From the NCBI RefSeq assembly GCF_000374005.1, contig NZ_KB893134.1, positions 480,238-544,237 of the forward strand: a DNA stretch of 64,000 bases. Direction: 5' to 3'. The notes under the pieces are model-generated. The model was not told where the DNA came from. It saw only the letters and a list, made by a program, of their open reading frames with translations, and did no database searches. This stretch comes from Kiloniella laminariae DSM 19542. GTDB taxonomy: Bacteria > Pseudomonadota > Alphaproteobacteria > Kiloniellales > Kiloniellaceae. Below are positions 16,807 through 26,000 of the stretch, piece after piece. Each line of letters begins with the position of its first letter. Positions within the stretch are counted from its first letter, which is position 1. Made by a program: the position numbers and the translations under genes.

Positions 16807-17634
16807 TCAGGGTTTCTTTTTCTTACTGGAGGGAAGGATGAGGCCTGTTACGGGTTTGCCACCTGCGCTGGTCAGCTTGCTGACACCTGTAGCAAGATTG
16901 AATTCAGCCTGATCCCCGTTCATCTGGTTTTCCCCCTGGGTTATCTTGACATTACCGATGAGGTTCGCCAACTCCTTCTTGACATAATAGATGCCTTTGT
17001 CACCGGTCGCGTATTCAGTTTTGGTTGCAACCCGGACATCACCAAAGGCGTCAATACGTTCGATTTCCAGTTTTTCCTGAGCATTTTTAACGAAGTGAGC
17101 CGTCAGAATATTACCGTGAACCCTTTTGTCTTCGCGGATCGCAACAGCATTGCCGCGGGCAACGGCGAGCTGCTTTGCTTCCCAATATTCCAGGCTATCT
17201 CTGGCCGTAATGGTATCGGCCCCACTGATCATGCGCAGGTCTTTGCCTGTGAGGACCATGACCTGCTGATCGATATCGTAAACGCCATTGTCGCCATAAG
17301 CGGTTTCCCCAGGTGAAATGATCTGAACGTTGCCAACGGCATCGACCCTGTAGATTTCGGTTCCGCCTTCTGCGCCTTCGCGGTAATGGGCGATCAGTTG
17401 GTCGCCACGAACCTCCAGCTCGCCCTGTGCCGCACGGGCGTTGCCACTGGCGACGTACTGTTTCTTGTCCCGGCGCCATTCAATCCCTTCATCGGCATTG
17501 ATTTCAAGCGGTTCTTTGCCCTGACCCAGGCCTTCGGTCAATCCCTGCGCCAGAGATGCAGTGTGTGGTGCAAGTGCCAGGAAGAACGCGATTGCCGCTG
17601 TGACCGGAAGAATGGCCGATGTTAGGCGCCTCAT
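16807..17634 (-). CDS. lptA: LPS transport periplasmic protein LptA
   Basis: Periplasmic bridge protein that carries LPS from the inner to the outer membrane. A signal peptide fills the first ~30 residues (hydrophobic AAIAFFLALA), followed by an OstA/LptA beta-jellyroll domain made of repeated strands such as VRGDQLIAHYREG and VHGNILTAHF, ending in a Lys-rich tail. At 275 residues it is longer than E. coli LptA (~185), as is common in alphaproteobacteria. Its start overlaps the lptC stop by four bases (ATGA), indicating translational coupling. Confidence 0.93.
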   Translation of the reverse strand: MRRLTSAILPVTAAIAFFLALAPHTASLAQGLTEGLGQGKEPLEINADEGIEWRRDKKQYVASGNARAAQGELEVRGDQLIAHYREGAEGGTEIYRVDAVGNVQIISPGETAYGDNGVYDIDQQVMVLTGKDLRMISGADTITARDSLEYWEAKQLAVARGNAVAIREDKRVHGNILTAHFVKNAQEKLEIERIDAFGDVRVATKTEYATGDKGIYYVKKELANLIGNVKITQGENQMNGDQAEFNLATGVSKLTSAGGKPVTGLILPSSKKKKP

Positions 17635-18347
17635 TTTTTTAACGTCTCCTGTGCGTCGGAAAGAATGACCAGCCGGCTCTTTCCGGTGAAGGTGATACGC
17701 TGTCCCCGGTCTGTAATGACAAAGCCTTCTGACACGACTGTTCCGGCTGGACCGTGTCCGTTGACTTCACTCTGACCATAGGCCGAGCCTGCATTCACAT
17801 CAATCATGGCTTCTTGGGTTATGATTTCAAAGCCTTGATCCTGAAAGATATTCACGTTTCCATCAAGGGTGAGGTATTTTGCATCCTTGTCGTAGAGCCC
17901 GGAACGGGCAGACAGTGCGATCCAGCTGCCGTCCTGTAAGGAAATATCTGCCTTGGGCAGTGTGAGGAAGATCTCGTTTTCCCGTTCGCGGGACTGTTCG
18001 GCCAGGTCGGCGATAATGGTGTAGGGTTGCTCCTGATCATCAAGACCAAGGTATTTGGGATTGAGCGCGCTGAGTGTATCAGGTGCATCGCCAAGAATGC
18101 TTTTGCCGATGGCTGTACCCTCTGCGATGACCTGTTCTTCAAGCTGGGGCCAGACGATAACCAGCAGGATCAGGATGATGGCAAAAAAAGGCAGAGCGAT
18201 TTTGGCGATGCTGACAAAAACGCTGTAGCCATTTTTCCCAGAAAAACTGGGTGGTTTTACAGCTTCAGGGATAGTGACTGCCGCGGGGGAGGCGGTGGTG
18301 GCCGGCGCCTGGTTCTTTGCGGAAGTTTTTGAGGACATTTTTTCCAT
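17631..18347 (-). CDS. lptC: LPS export protein LptC
   Basis: Inner-membrane protein that passes LPS from LptBFG to LptA. The 238-residue protein starts with an Ala/Pro/Thr-rich cytoplasmic segment, then one transmembrane helix (~50-70, IALPFFAIILILLVIVW), then the LptC periplasmic beta domain. The N-terminal segment of ~45 residues is longer than in E. coli. TGAGG precedes the first of two close ATGs. It starts 6 bases after the kdsD stop and overlaps lptA by four bases. Confidence 0.9.
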   Translation of the reverse strand: MEKMSSKTSAKNQAPATTASPAAVTIPEAVKPPSFSGKNGYSVFVSIAKIALPFFAIILILLVIVWPQLEEQVIAEGTAIGKSILGDAPDTLSALNPKYLGLDDQEQPYTIIADLAEQSRERENEIFLTLPKADISLQDGSWIALSARSGLYDKDAKYLTLDGNVNIFQDQGFEIITQEAMIDVNAGSAYGQSEVNGHGPAGTVVSEGFVITDRGQRITFTGKSRLVILSDAQETLKK

Positions 18348-18353
18348 TGTGCC

Positions 18354-19358
18354 TCAGGCAATTCCGGCGCGAAGGCAGTCATGGATGTGAATGATACCGA
18401 CTGGCCGCTGGTTGTCTGTGACAAAAAGGCTGGTGATGGAGCTTTCATTCATCTGTCCCAGTGCCTCGGCGGCGAGGGCTGCGGGGCGGGTTGTTTTGGG
18501 TGAAGCGGTCATCACGTCTTCGGCTGTCATGGCAAGGATGTCAGAATCCATATGTCGACGCAGATCTCCATCGGTCACAATGCCCTTTAAAAGGCCTGCG
18601 GCATCGGTAACGCCAATGCAGCCGAAAGCCTTTTGAGTCATGATGAGAATGGTTTCCGACATGCGGGTGTCACCAGAGCAGAGTGGCAGGTCTTCGCCGT
18701 GCATAAGGTCGGACACCTTGAGCAGCTTTGTCCCGAGTGCGCCGCCGGGATGGAAAACCTTGAAGTCCTGTGCCTTGAAATCCTTTTGTTCCAGCAAGGC
18801 GACAGCAAGTGCATCGCCCAGAGCGAGAGACATGGTCGTCGAAGTCGTTGGAGCAAGCCCGTGGGGGCAGGCCTCGGGCAGATTCGGCAAGATCAGAGCG
18901 ACATCTGCAGCCTCTGCAAGGGCAGAAACTTTGCGGCCAGTCATGGCAATCAGGGGAATCCCATATCGACGTGTATAGGTGATCAGATCGCCCAGCTCGG
19001 CAGTGTTGCCGGAATTGGACATCGCCAGTACGGCATCATTGCGGGTGATCATGCCGAGATCCCCGTGGCTGGCTTCGCCGGGATGAACAAAGGAAGCCGG
19101 TGTGCCTGTTGAAGCCAGCGAGGCTGCAATTTTCCGGGCGATATGTCCGCTTTTTCCCATACCGGTAATGATCACGCGCCCGGTTACAGCCATCAGGATT
19201 TCGATTGCTTTCGTGAAGCTGTCATCAAGCTCCTGACTCAAGGTGTGTATGGCTGTGGCCTCCAGCTCAAGTACGCGCCGGGCCGAGATCAGGGCTTGTG
19301 AACTGTCAGATTTTTGTTGCGACATTTCTGGCTCGATATTGCGAACTCTATTGACCAT
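18354..19358 (-). CDS. kdsD: Arabinose-5-phosphate isomerase (KpsF/GutQ/KdsD type)
   Basis: Converts ribulose 5-phosphate to arabinose 5-phosphate, the first step of Kdo synthesis for LPS. It has an N-terminal SIS domain (~45-180, VIITGMGKSGHIARKIAASL) and two C-terminal CBS domains (~215-330). Two starts are possible: this ATG gives 334 residues, and an ATG 11 codons later (19325) gives 323, nearer the E. coli length; neither has a strong Shine-Dalgarno. It is the first gene of the kdsD-lptC-lptA-lptB unit, which joins Kdo synthesis to LPS export. Confidence 0.95.
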   Translation of the reverse strand: MVNRVRNIEPEMSQQKSDSSQALISARRVLELEATAIHTLSQELDDSFTKAIEILMAVTGRVIITGMGKSGHIARKIAASLASTGTPASFVHPGEASHGDLGMITRNDAVLAMSNSGNTAELGDLITYTRRYGIPLIAMTGRKVSALAEAADVALILPNLPEACPHGLAPTTSTTMSLALGDALAVALLEQKDFKAQDFKVFHPGGALGTKLLKVSDLMHGEDLPLCSGDTRMSETILIMTQKAFGCIGVTDAAGLLKGIVTDGDLRRHMDSDILAMTAEDVMTASPKTTRPAALAAEALGQMNESSITSLFVTDNQRPVGIIHIHDCLRAGIA

Positions 19359-19532
19359 TTTCTATACTTGCTACTCAGGCGCCCCACAGGAAGCGATGGT
19401 TGGGTCTATATCAGGACCATTGGTAACACGGAAAACATCAGCAAGTAAAACTGCCTCGCCGAGAAAATGCCGCTAAATGATGACCATATAAAGGCGGTCA
19501 TCTGCGTGAAGATGTCTCAGGGGAGGGTATTT

Positions 19533-20156
19533 TTACGCGTGAGCAAAAATATCACTCTCCGGCCAACCGGCGAGATCAAGCTTTGCGCGCCAGGGGAGGA
19601 ATTGAAAACAGGCACGGGCCATTTCCAGCCGTCCCTCGCGTGCCAGCCGCTGATCGAGGATCTCAACCATTTTATGGAGGTAAAGGACATCAGAAGCAGC
19701 GTAGTTCAGCTGATCCTGAGAGAGATCAGATGCCCCCCAGTCTGATGACTGTTGCTGCTTGGAGATATCGACACCAAGAAGCTCGCGGCAGAGTTCTTTG
19801 AGTCCGTGGCGGTCCGTGTAGGTGCGAATGAGTTTGGAGGCAATCTTGGTGCAGTATACGGGATTGCAGGTTACGCCGAGATAGCGTTCGATTGCGGCAA
19901 GATCAAACCGGGCAAAATGAAAGATCTTGGTGACATCCTGGTTGGTAAAGAGCGCGCGGAGATTGGGGGCGTCATAGTTGCCGTCTTTGAACTGGACGAG
20001 ATGGCAAACGCCGTCTCCTGCAGAGAGCTGAACCAGACACAAGCGATCACGTGATAAATTGAGGCCCATCGTTTCCGAGTCAACAGCAACAGAGCCGCCA
20101 AAGTCTATGCCGTCTGGCAGGTCTGTCTGATGCAGATGGATTGTAACTTCACTCAC
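19533..20156 (-). CDS. rnd: Short ribonuclease D (3'-5' exonuclease domain only)
   Basis: A DEDD-family 3'-5' exoribonuclease of 207 residues, containing only the nuclease domain. E. coli RNase D is ~375 residues and also carries HRDC domains, which are absent here. The DEDD acidic residues appear in AVDSETMGL, HFARFDLAAIERYL and YAASDVLYLHKMVEIL. Short RNase D next to kdsD is typical of alphaproteobacteria. It is expected to act in tRNA or other structured RNA 3'-end trimming. A 174-base gap separates it from kdsD, so it may or may not share a transcript. Confidence 0.92.
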   Translation of the reverse strand: MSEVTIHLHQTDLPDGIDFGGSVAVDSETMGLNLSRDRLCLVQLSAGDGVCHLVQFKDGNYDAPNLRALFTNQDVTKIFHFARFDLAAIERYLGVTCNPVYCTKIASKLIRTYTDRHGLKELCRELLGVDISKQQQSSDWGASDLSQDQLNYAASDVLYLHKMVEILDQRLAREGRLEMARACFQFLPWRAKLDLAGWPESDIFAHA

Positions 20157-20388
20157 GTATCTCTCCCGGGTTGCCGTATGGTGCAGGACTGTATGATGCC
20201 TGTTTCGCTTCGGTCTCGATTACAAATATGGGCTGCATTCTCTCTGGCGGGATGATTCTGTCAAGTGAACATCCGTCTTGTTCCTATGTTACTGCGGCTT
20301 GTTAGGAAAAAGCCAGCCCAATGCTGTATAGTAGGTCTTCACGAGAGGAACTGCAGGTTTGAACAGTTAACACAACGGCAGGGCGAAG

Positions 20389-21339
20389 ATGCGAGAACTG
20401 AAACGAAGAGAAGAGCAGGTTGTTACAATATTTGGCGGATCGGGTTTTATCGGGCGTTACGTTGTGGCCGTGCTGGCGCGTGACGGATGGCGGATCAGGG
20501 TTGCTGTCCGGGACCCGCAAAAAGCGGCTTTTCTGAAAGCCTGTGGTGATGTCGGACAAGTTGTTCCCCTTGCGGTCGATGTATCCGACCCGGCATCAGT
20601 TGCCCGAATTATTCAGGGCAGTTCTGTCGTTATCAATTTGATCGGAATTCTTCTGGAACAGGGAAAGCAGCGCTTTGATCTGCTTCAGTCCAAAGTACCG
20701 GGTATTATTGCTGTGGCAGCACGGGAGGCCGGTGCGAAGGCCCTGATCCAGATGTCCGCCATTGGGGCTGATTTGAACTCGACATCCAGATACGGGCAAA
20801 GCAAAGCGGAAGGGGAGGCCGCGGCGCGGATGGCTTTTCCGTCTGCTGTGATTGTTCGACCCAGTATTGTTTTTGGCCCCGAGGATGATTTTTTTAACCG
20901 CTTTGCAAAGATGGCACAGGTCAGTCCGTTTCTGCCTCTGGTGGGCGGTGGGCATAACCGGTTTCAACCCGTTTATGTAGGGGATGTTGCTAAGGCTGTC
21001 CGGCAGATTGTTCTGCAGCCGGAAAAATATTCAGGAGAGATCTGTGAATTGGGTGGTCCGCGAGTGATGACATTCCGGGAGTGCCTTGAGTTGTTGTTGC
21101 GGGTAACCGGATTGAACAGATTATTGGTCAACCTGCCCTTCTGGCTGGCAAGGGTGATGTCGATTTTTATGACTGTTTTGCCAAACCCGCCTCTGACACT
21201 GGATCAACTGAGAATGCTTGAGAAGGACAACATTACGTCTGATCACGTGAAGAATTTTGGCGATCTGGGCATAAGGCCTGTAGATCCAATTTTAATCGTG
21301 CCTGGATATCTTTCGCAATATCGCCGTGGTGGAAGATAA
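20389..21339 (+). CDS. NDUFA9-like complex I accessory protein (atypical SDR)
   Basis: A 316-residue NAD(P)-binding protein of the extended, atypical short-chain dehydrogenase family, close to the mitochondrial complex I subunit NDUFA9, whose alphaproteobacterial homologues are accessory or assembly factors. The dinucleotide motif is TIFGGSGFIGRYV at residues ~13-25, and PSIVFGPEDDFFNRFA is a family-typical segment. The catalytic Tyr/Lys pair of true SDRs is not conserved as YxxxK (YGQSKAEGE), consistent with a non-enzymatic role. The ATG follows CAGGGCGAAG. It is divergent from rnd. Confidence 0.88.
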   Translation: MRELKRREEQVVTIFGGSGFIGRYVVAVLARDGWRIRVAVRDPQKAAFLKACGDVGQVVPLAVDVSDPASVARIIQGSSVVINLIGILLEQGKQRFDLLQSKVPGIIAVAAREAGAKALIQMSAIGADLNSTSRYGQSKAEGEAAARMAFPSAVIVRPSIVFGPEDDFFNRFAKMAQVSPFLPLVGGGHNRFQPVYVGDVAKAVRQIVLQPEKYSGEICELGGPRVMTFRECLELLLRVTGLNRLLVNLPFWLARVMSIFMTVLPNPPLTLDQLRMLEKDNITSDHVKNFGDLGIRPVDPILIVPGYLSQYRRGGR

Positions 21340-21467
21340 TTTCTGAATAAGAGTTTTAGTTTATATATCTTATTGAAATTTAATAAAAATAAAAGTCTCA
21401 AAATGGAACTAAATTAAGTAATTTTTATCAGGAATTTTGATTTTTCATTGTGTTATTTTGAGTGTTA

Positions 21468-21496
21468 TTGACATTTAGGTCAAATATGATTACCTA
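21468..21496 (+). promoter_or_regulatory. Candidate gltD promoter/operator
   Basis: TTGACA lies within the inverted repeat TTGAC-6-GTCAA (21468-21483), with a weak -10 (TACCTA) 17 bases on and TATATT slightly further. The upstream 21340-21467 stretch is strongly AT-rich and holds no gene. Promoter identity is tentative. Confidence 0.35.
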
Positions 21497-21603
21497 TATT
21501 GCCTATCGGTCAAAGCTATTCAATTAAAGAATCGGGTATCAAGAGGCGTAAAGCCCTTTGCAAGCTACGGTATGAAGCCTTGCGCCCGCTGCGGGAGAGA
21601 TAC

Positions 21604-23031
21604 ATGTCTGACAAAATGCTGCAATTCGTCCGGCAAGGGCGAGAGATGCCTGAAAAGCGCGCTGTACCACAGCGACGTGAAGACTTTCGGGAAATTTACG
21701 ATGCCTTTACTCCGGCTGCAGCTCAGACCCAGGCCAGCCGTTGTTCACAATGTGGCGTGCCTTTTTGTCAAATCCACTGTCCGCTTTCCAATAACATTCC
21801 AGACTGGTTGATGCTGACAGCCAATGATCGTCTGGAAGAGGCGTATGAACTATCCCAGGCGACCAATAATTTTCCAGAAATATGCGGCCGGATTTGTCCG
21901 CAGGATCGTCTGTGCGAAGGCAAGTGCGTTATTCAGCAGTCAGGCCATGGAACGGTCACGATAGGTTCTGTCGAAAAATATATTACGGATACGGCTTGGG
22001 AAAAAGGCTGGGTCAAGCCGGCAAAGCCGCAACGCGAGCTTGCAGAGACTGTCGCGATCATCGGCGCGGGCCCCGGCGGGTTGGCTGCAGCAGAACAGCT
22101 GCGCCGCAAGGGCTATCAGGTTCATGTCTATGACCGGTATGACCGTGCGGGTGGTCTGCTGGTTTATGGAATTCCAGGGTTCAAACTGGAAAAGAATGTG
22201 GTCGAACGACGGGTTGATCTGCTGGAACAGGCGGGTATTCATTTCCATCTGGGCCAGGATATTGGCGGGACAGTTTCCTTTGCTGATATCAGGAACAAAC
22301 ATGATGCCGTACTGGTTGCTACAGGTGTCTATCAGGCGCGGGATCTGAGCCTGCCCGGCAGTGAACTGCGCAATATTCTGCCAGCGCTCTATTACCTTAC
22401 AGAAGCCAACCGGAAAGATCTGGGTATTGCTTCTGACCACATGAGTGATGAGCTGAACGCCCAGGGCAAGAATGTTGTGGTGATTGGCGGCGGCGATACT
22501 GCGATGGACTGTGTGCGTACTGCAGTTCGTCAGGGGGCCAAGTCGGTTAAATGTCTTTATCGCCGCGACAAGAGCAACATGCCCGGATCGGAGCGCGAAG
22601 TACAGAATGCGGAAGAAGAGGGGGTGGAATTTGTCTGGCTCTCGGCCCCGGAAGCTTTTGTCGGAGATGAAGTCGTCCGCGAAGTGCTGGCTTCAAAAGT
22701 ACATCTTGGTATTGCTGATGCCTCTGGCCGTCAGGTGCCGCAGATTGTACCGGACTCCCGCGAAGCCATTCCAGCGGATCTGGTGATCAAGGCGCTTGGG
22801 TTCGAACCCGAAAATCTGCCAAAGCTCTTTAATGAACAGGGGCTGGAAGTGAGCCGTTACGGGACGCTGCAGGTTGATGAAACAACCATGATGACAGCTC
22901 TCGACGGTGTTTTTGCCGCCGGTGATATCGTGCGCGGAGCTTCCCTGGTTGTCTGGGCAATCAAGGATGCCCGGGATGCTGCTGAACAGATGCATGCTTT
23001 TATAAAAAACAAGAATACAGCTGCTGCTTAA
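21604..23031 (+). CDS. gltD: Glutamate synthase (NADPH) small subunit
   Basis: Beta subunit of GOGAT, which feeds NADPH electrons through FAD and iron-sulfur clusters to the large subunit. The 475-residue protein carries N-terminal cysteine clusters (CSQCGVPFCQIHC, CGRICPQDRLCEGKC), an FAD motif (IIGAGPGGLAAAEQL) and an NADPH motif (VVIGGGDTAMDC). The frame continues 35 codons upstream to a TTG, but GGGAGAGATAC before this ATG and the family N-terminus MSDKMLQF favour it. It is followed 11 bases later by gltB, so the order is gltD-gltB, the reverse of E. coli. Confidence 0.97.
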   Translation: MSDKMLQFVRQGREMPEKRAVPQRREDFREIYDAFTPAAAQTQASRCSQCGVPFCQIHCPLSNNIPDWLMLTANDRLEEAYELSQATNNFPEICGRICPQDRLCEGKCVIQQSGHGTVTIGSVEKYITDTAWEKGWVKPAKPQRELAETVAIIGAGPGGLAAAEQLRRKGYQVHVYDRYDRAGGLLVYGIPGFKLEKNVVERRVDLLEQAGIHFHLGQDIGGTVSFADIRNKHDAVLVATGVYQARDLSLPGSELRNILPALYYLTEANRKDLGIASDHMSDELNAQGKNVVVIGGGDTAMDCVRTAVRQGAKSVKCLYRRDKSNMPGSEREVQNAEEEGVEFVWLSAPEAFVGDEVVREVLASKVHLGIADASGRQVPQIVPDSREAIPADLVIKALGFEPENLPKLFNEQGLEVSRYGTLQVDETTMMTALDGVFAAGDIVRGASLVVWAIKDARDAAEQMHAFIKNKNTAAA

Positions 23032-23042
23032 GGAGAGAGTCC

Positions 23043-26000
23043 ATGGAAAAGAATGATCCGATTGCCCGGTGGGAACAGCTGGCAGCACACTACGAGAAAA
23101 ACGGCCTTTATAACCCGGAAGATGAACATTCTTCCTGTGGTGTCGGCCTTGTGGCCGCCATTGATGGCACCCCCCGACGTTCTGTGGTTGAAGCGGGTAT
23201 CGATGCCCTGAAGGCGGTTTGGCACCGTGGGGCAGTTGATGCAGACGGCAAGACTGGCGACGGTTGCGGAATCCATGTAGAGATTCCCCAGGACTTCTTT
23301 CGCGAACATATTGAACGTATTGGCCACAAAGCAAAGCAGGGACAGCTGGCGATCGGGATGGTGTTCCTGCCGCGTACTGACTTTGCCTCTCAGGAACGCT
23401 GTCGCGTTATCGTCGAGCGTGAAATTCTGAATTTTGGTTACTCGATCTATGGTTGGCGACAGGTTCCGGTCAATACCTCAATTTGCGGGGAAAAAGCAGG
23501 TTTGAACCGGCCCGAGATCGAGCAGATCATGATTGCCAATTCTGCCGGGGTTGATGACGAGCGCTTTGAAACCGATCTCTATATTATCCGTCGCCGGATT
23601 GAGGCCGCGGCAGAGCGTGACTCGATCAAGGATTTTTACATCTGTTCGCTGAGCTGTCGGTCAATTATCTATAAAGGGATGGTTCTGGCCGAGAATCTCT
23701 CGGATTTTTACCCAGACCTGCTGGACGAGCGGTTTGTGTCCAGCTTTGCGATCTTTCACCAGCGTTTTTCGACCAACACCTTCCCGACCTGGCATCTGGC
23801 CCAGCCTTTTCGGGTGATTGCGCATAACGGCGAGATCAACACCCTACGCGGCAATGTGAACTGGATGAAGTCGCATGAGTGCCGGATTGATCATCCGAAG
23901 TTTGGATCCCACGTCGAGGATCTGAAACCGGTCATCCGTCCCGGCAGTTCTGATTCAGCGGCGCTGGATGCGGTGTTCGAGCTGATGATCCGCTCTGACC
24001 GTAGCCTTCCCATGGCCAAAACCCTTTTGGTGCCGGAAGCCTGGAGCAAAAATGATGCGGTGCCGCAACATCACAAGGAGCTTTACGCCTATTGTAACGC
24101 GGTGATGGAACCCTGGGATGGTCCGGCAGCGATCTGTGCTTTCTCCGGCCCCTGGGCATTGGCTGGGACAGACCGGAACGGCTTGCGTCCGCTTCGTTAC
24201 GCAATCACCAATGATGGATTGCTTTTTGCCGGGTCTGAAACCGGAATGGTGCACATTGATATCAGCCGGATTATCGAGAAAGGTCGTCTTGGTCCCGGAC
24301 AGATGATTGCGGTGAATTTCAAGGAAGGCCGTCTGTACAAGGATCACGAGATCAAGGACCGCCTTGCGGGCCAACAGCCTTTTGGTGACTGGCTGAAAAA
24401 CATTATGGTGATCGAAGACCTGGTCAAGATTCACAAATACAGCCAAAAACCGCTCAATCGTGAAGAGTTGCGTCGTCGCCAGCTGGCATTCGGCCTGACG
24501 ATCGAGGATATGGAGTTGATCCTCCATCCAATGGTCGAGCTGGCAAAGGAAGCTGTTGGTTCCATGGGCGATGATACGCCACTGGCCGTGCTTTCCGACA
24601 ACGTTCGCCCGATGCACCATTTCTTCCGCCAGAATTTCAGTCAGGTGACCAACCCGCCGATTGACAGTCTGCGGGAAAAGCAGGTGATGTCGCTGATTAC
24701 CCGTCTTGGCAATCTGGGCAACGTGCTGGATGAAGAAGAGGGGCAGGTAACGATCCTGCAGCTTGATTCCCCGGTTCTGACCAATTCCGAATTTGTTGCT
24801 CTCTCGAAACATATGGGCCGCAGCGTTGGGGTTGTCGACTGTACTTTTGATGCTAACGGCAAGCCGGGCAACCTGCGCAACGCCTTGCGCCGTATCCGCC
24901 GGGAAGCGGAAGAGTTCGTCCGCGAAGGTTTCGAGCATGTAATTCTTACCGATGAAACCCAGAGTTCCGAACGGATTGCGATCCCGATGATCCTGGCAAC
25001 CGGGGCTGTGCATACGCATCTGGTTGCCCAGAAACTGCGGTCATTCTGCTCGATCAACGTCCGCAGTGCCGAATGTCTTGATGTGCATTATTTTGCCGTC
25101 CTGATCGGTGTGGGGGCGACGACGGTTAACGCCTATCTGGCGGAAGAAGCCATTGCCGACCGCCATCGTCGCGGCCTGTTTGGGGATCTCAGTTTTGATG
25201 ATTGCATGAAGCGCTATACCATTGCTGTGGATGAGGGCCTGCTCAAGATCATGGGTAAAATGGGGATTTCGGTTATCTCCTCCTATCGCGGTGGTTATAA
25301 CTTTGAAGCTTTGGGGCTTTCCCGCACGCTGGTCGATGAGTTCTTCCCGGGTATGCCAAGCCGGATCTCCGGAATTGGGATGAGCGGGCTGGAAGAGAAA
25401 GCGCTGGAGCTGCACAACAAGGCCTGGGGCGGAGATTCAATCGCATTGCCCGTCGGGGGGTTCTATCGCTACCGCGCCGGACAGGAACTCCACGCCTGGG
25501 AAGGTCAGCTGATCCATACCATGCAGACGGCTGTGACCAATGGGTCCTACTCGCTGTTTAAAAAATATACCAAGGGACTGCAGGAACGTCCGCCGATCAA
25601 TCTGCGTGATCTGCTGGATTTCAAGCGCGATGCCAAGGGCGGATTGGATGTGGAAGATACTGAATCCATTACCTCAATCCGCAAACGCTTCATCACACCC
25701 GCCATGTCGCTGGGGGCGCTGAGCCCGGAAGCACACGGGACCCTGAATATTGCCATGAACCGGATTGGTGCGAAGTCTGATTCCGGCGAAGGGGGGGAAG
25801 TTCCTGAACGCTATGTGCCCAAAGCCAATGGCGATAACGAGAACTCTGCCATCAAACAGGTTGCCTCGGGTCGTTTTGGTGTGACGGCGGAATATCTCAA
25901 CAAGTGTCGGGAAATTGAAATTAAGGTTGCCCAGGGTGCCAAACCCGGTGAAGGGGGGCAGTTGCCCGGTTTCAAGGTAACCGAGCTGATTGCCCGTTTG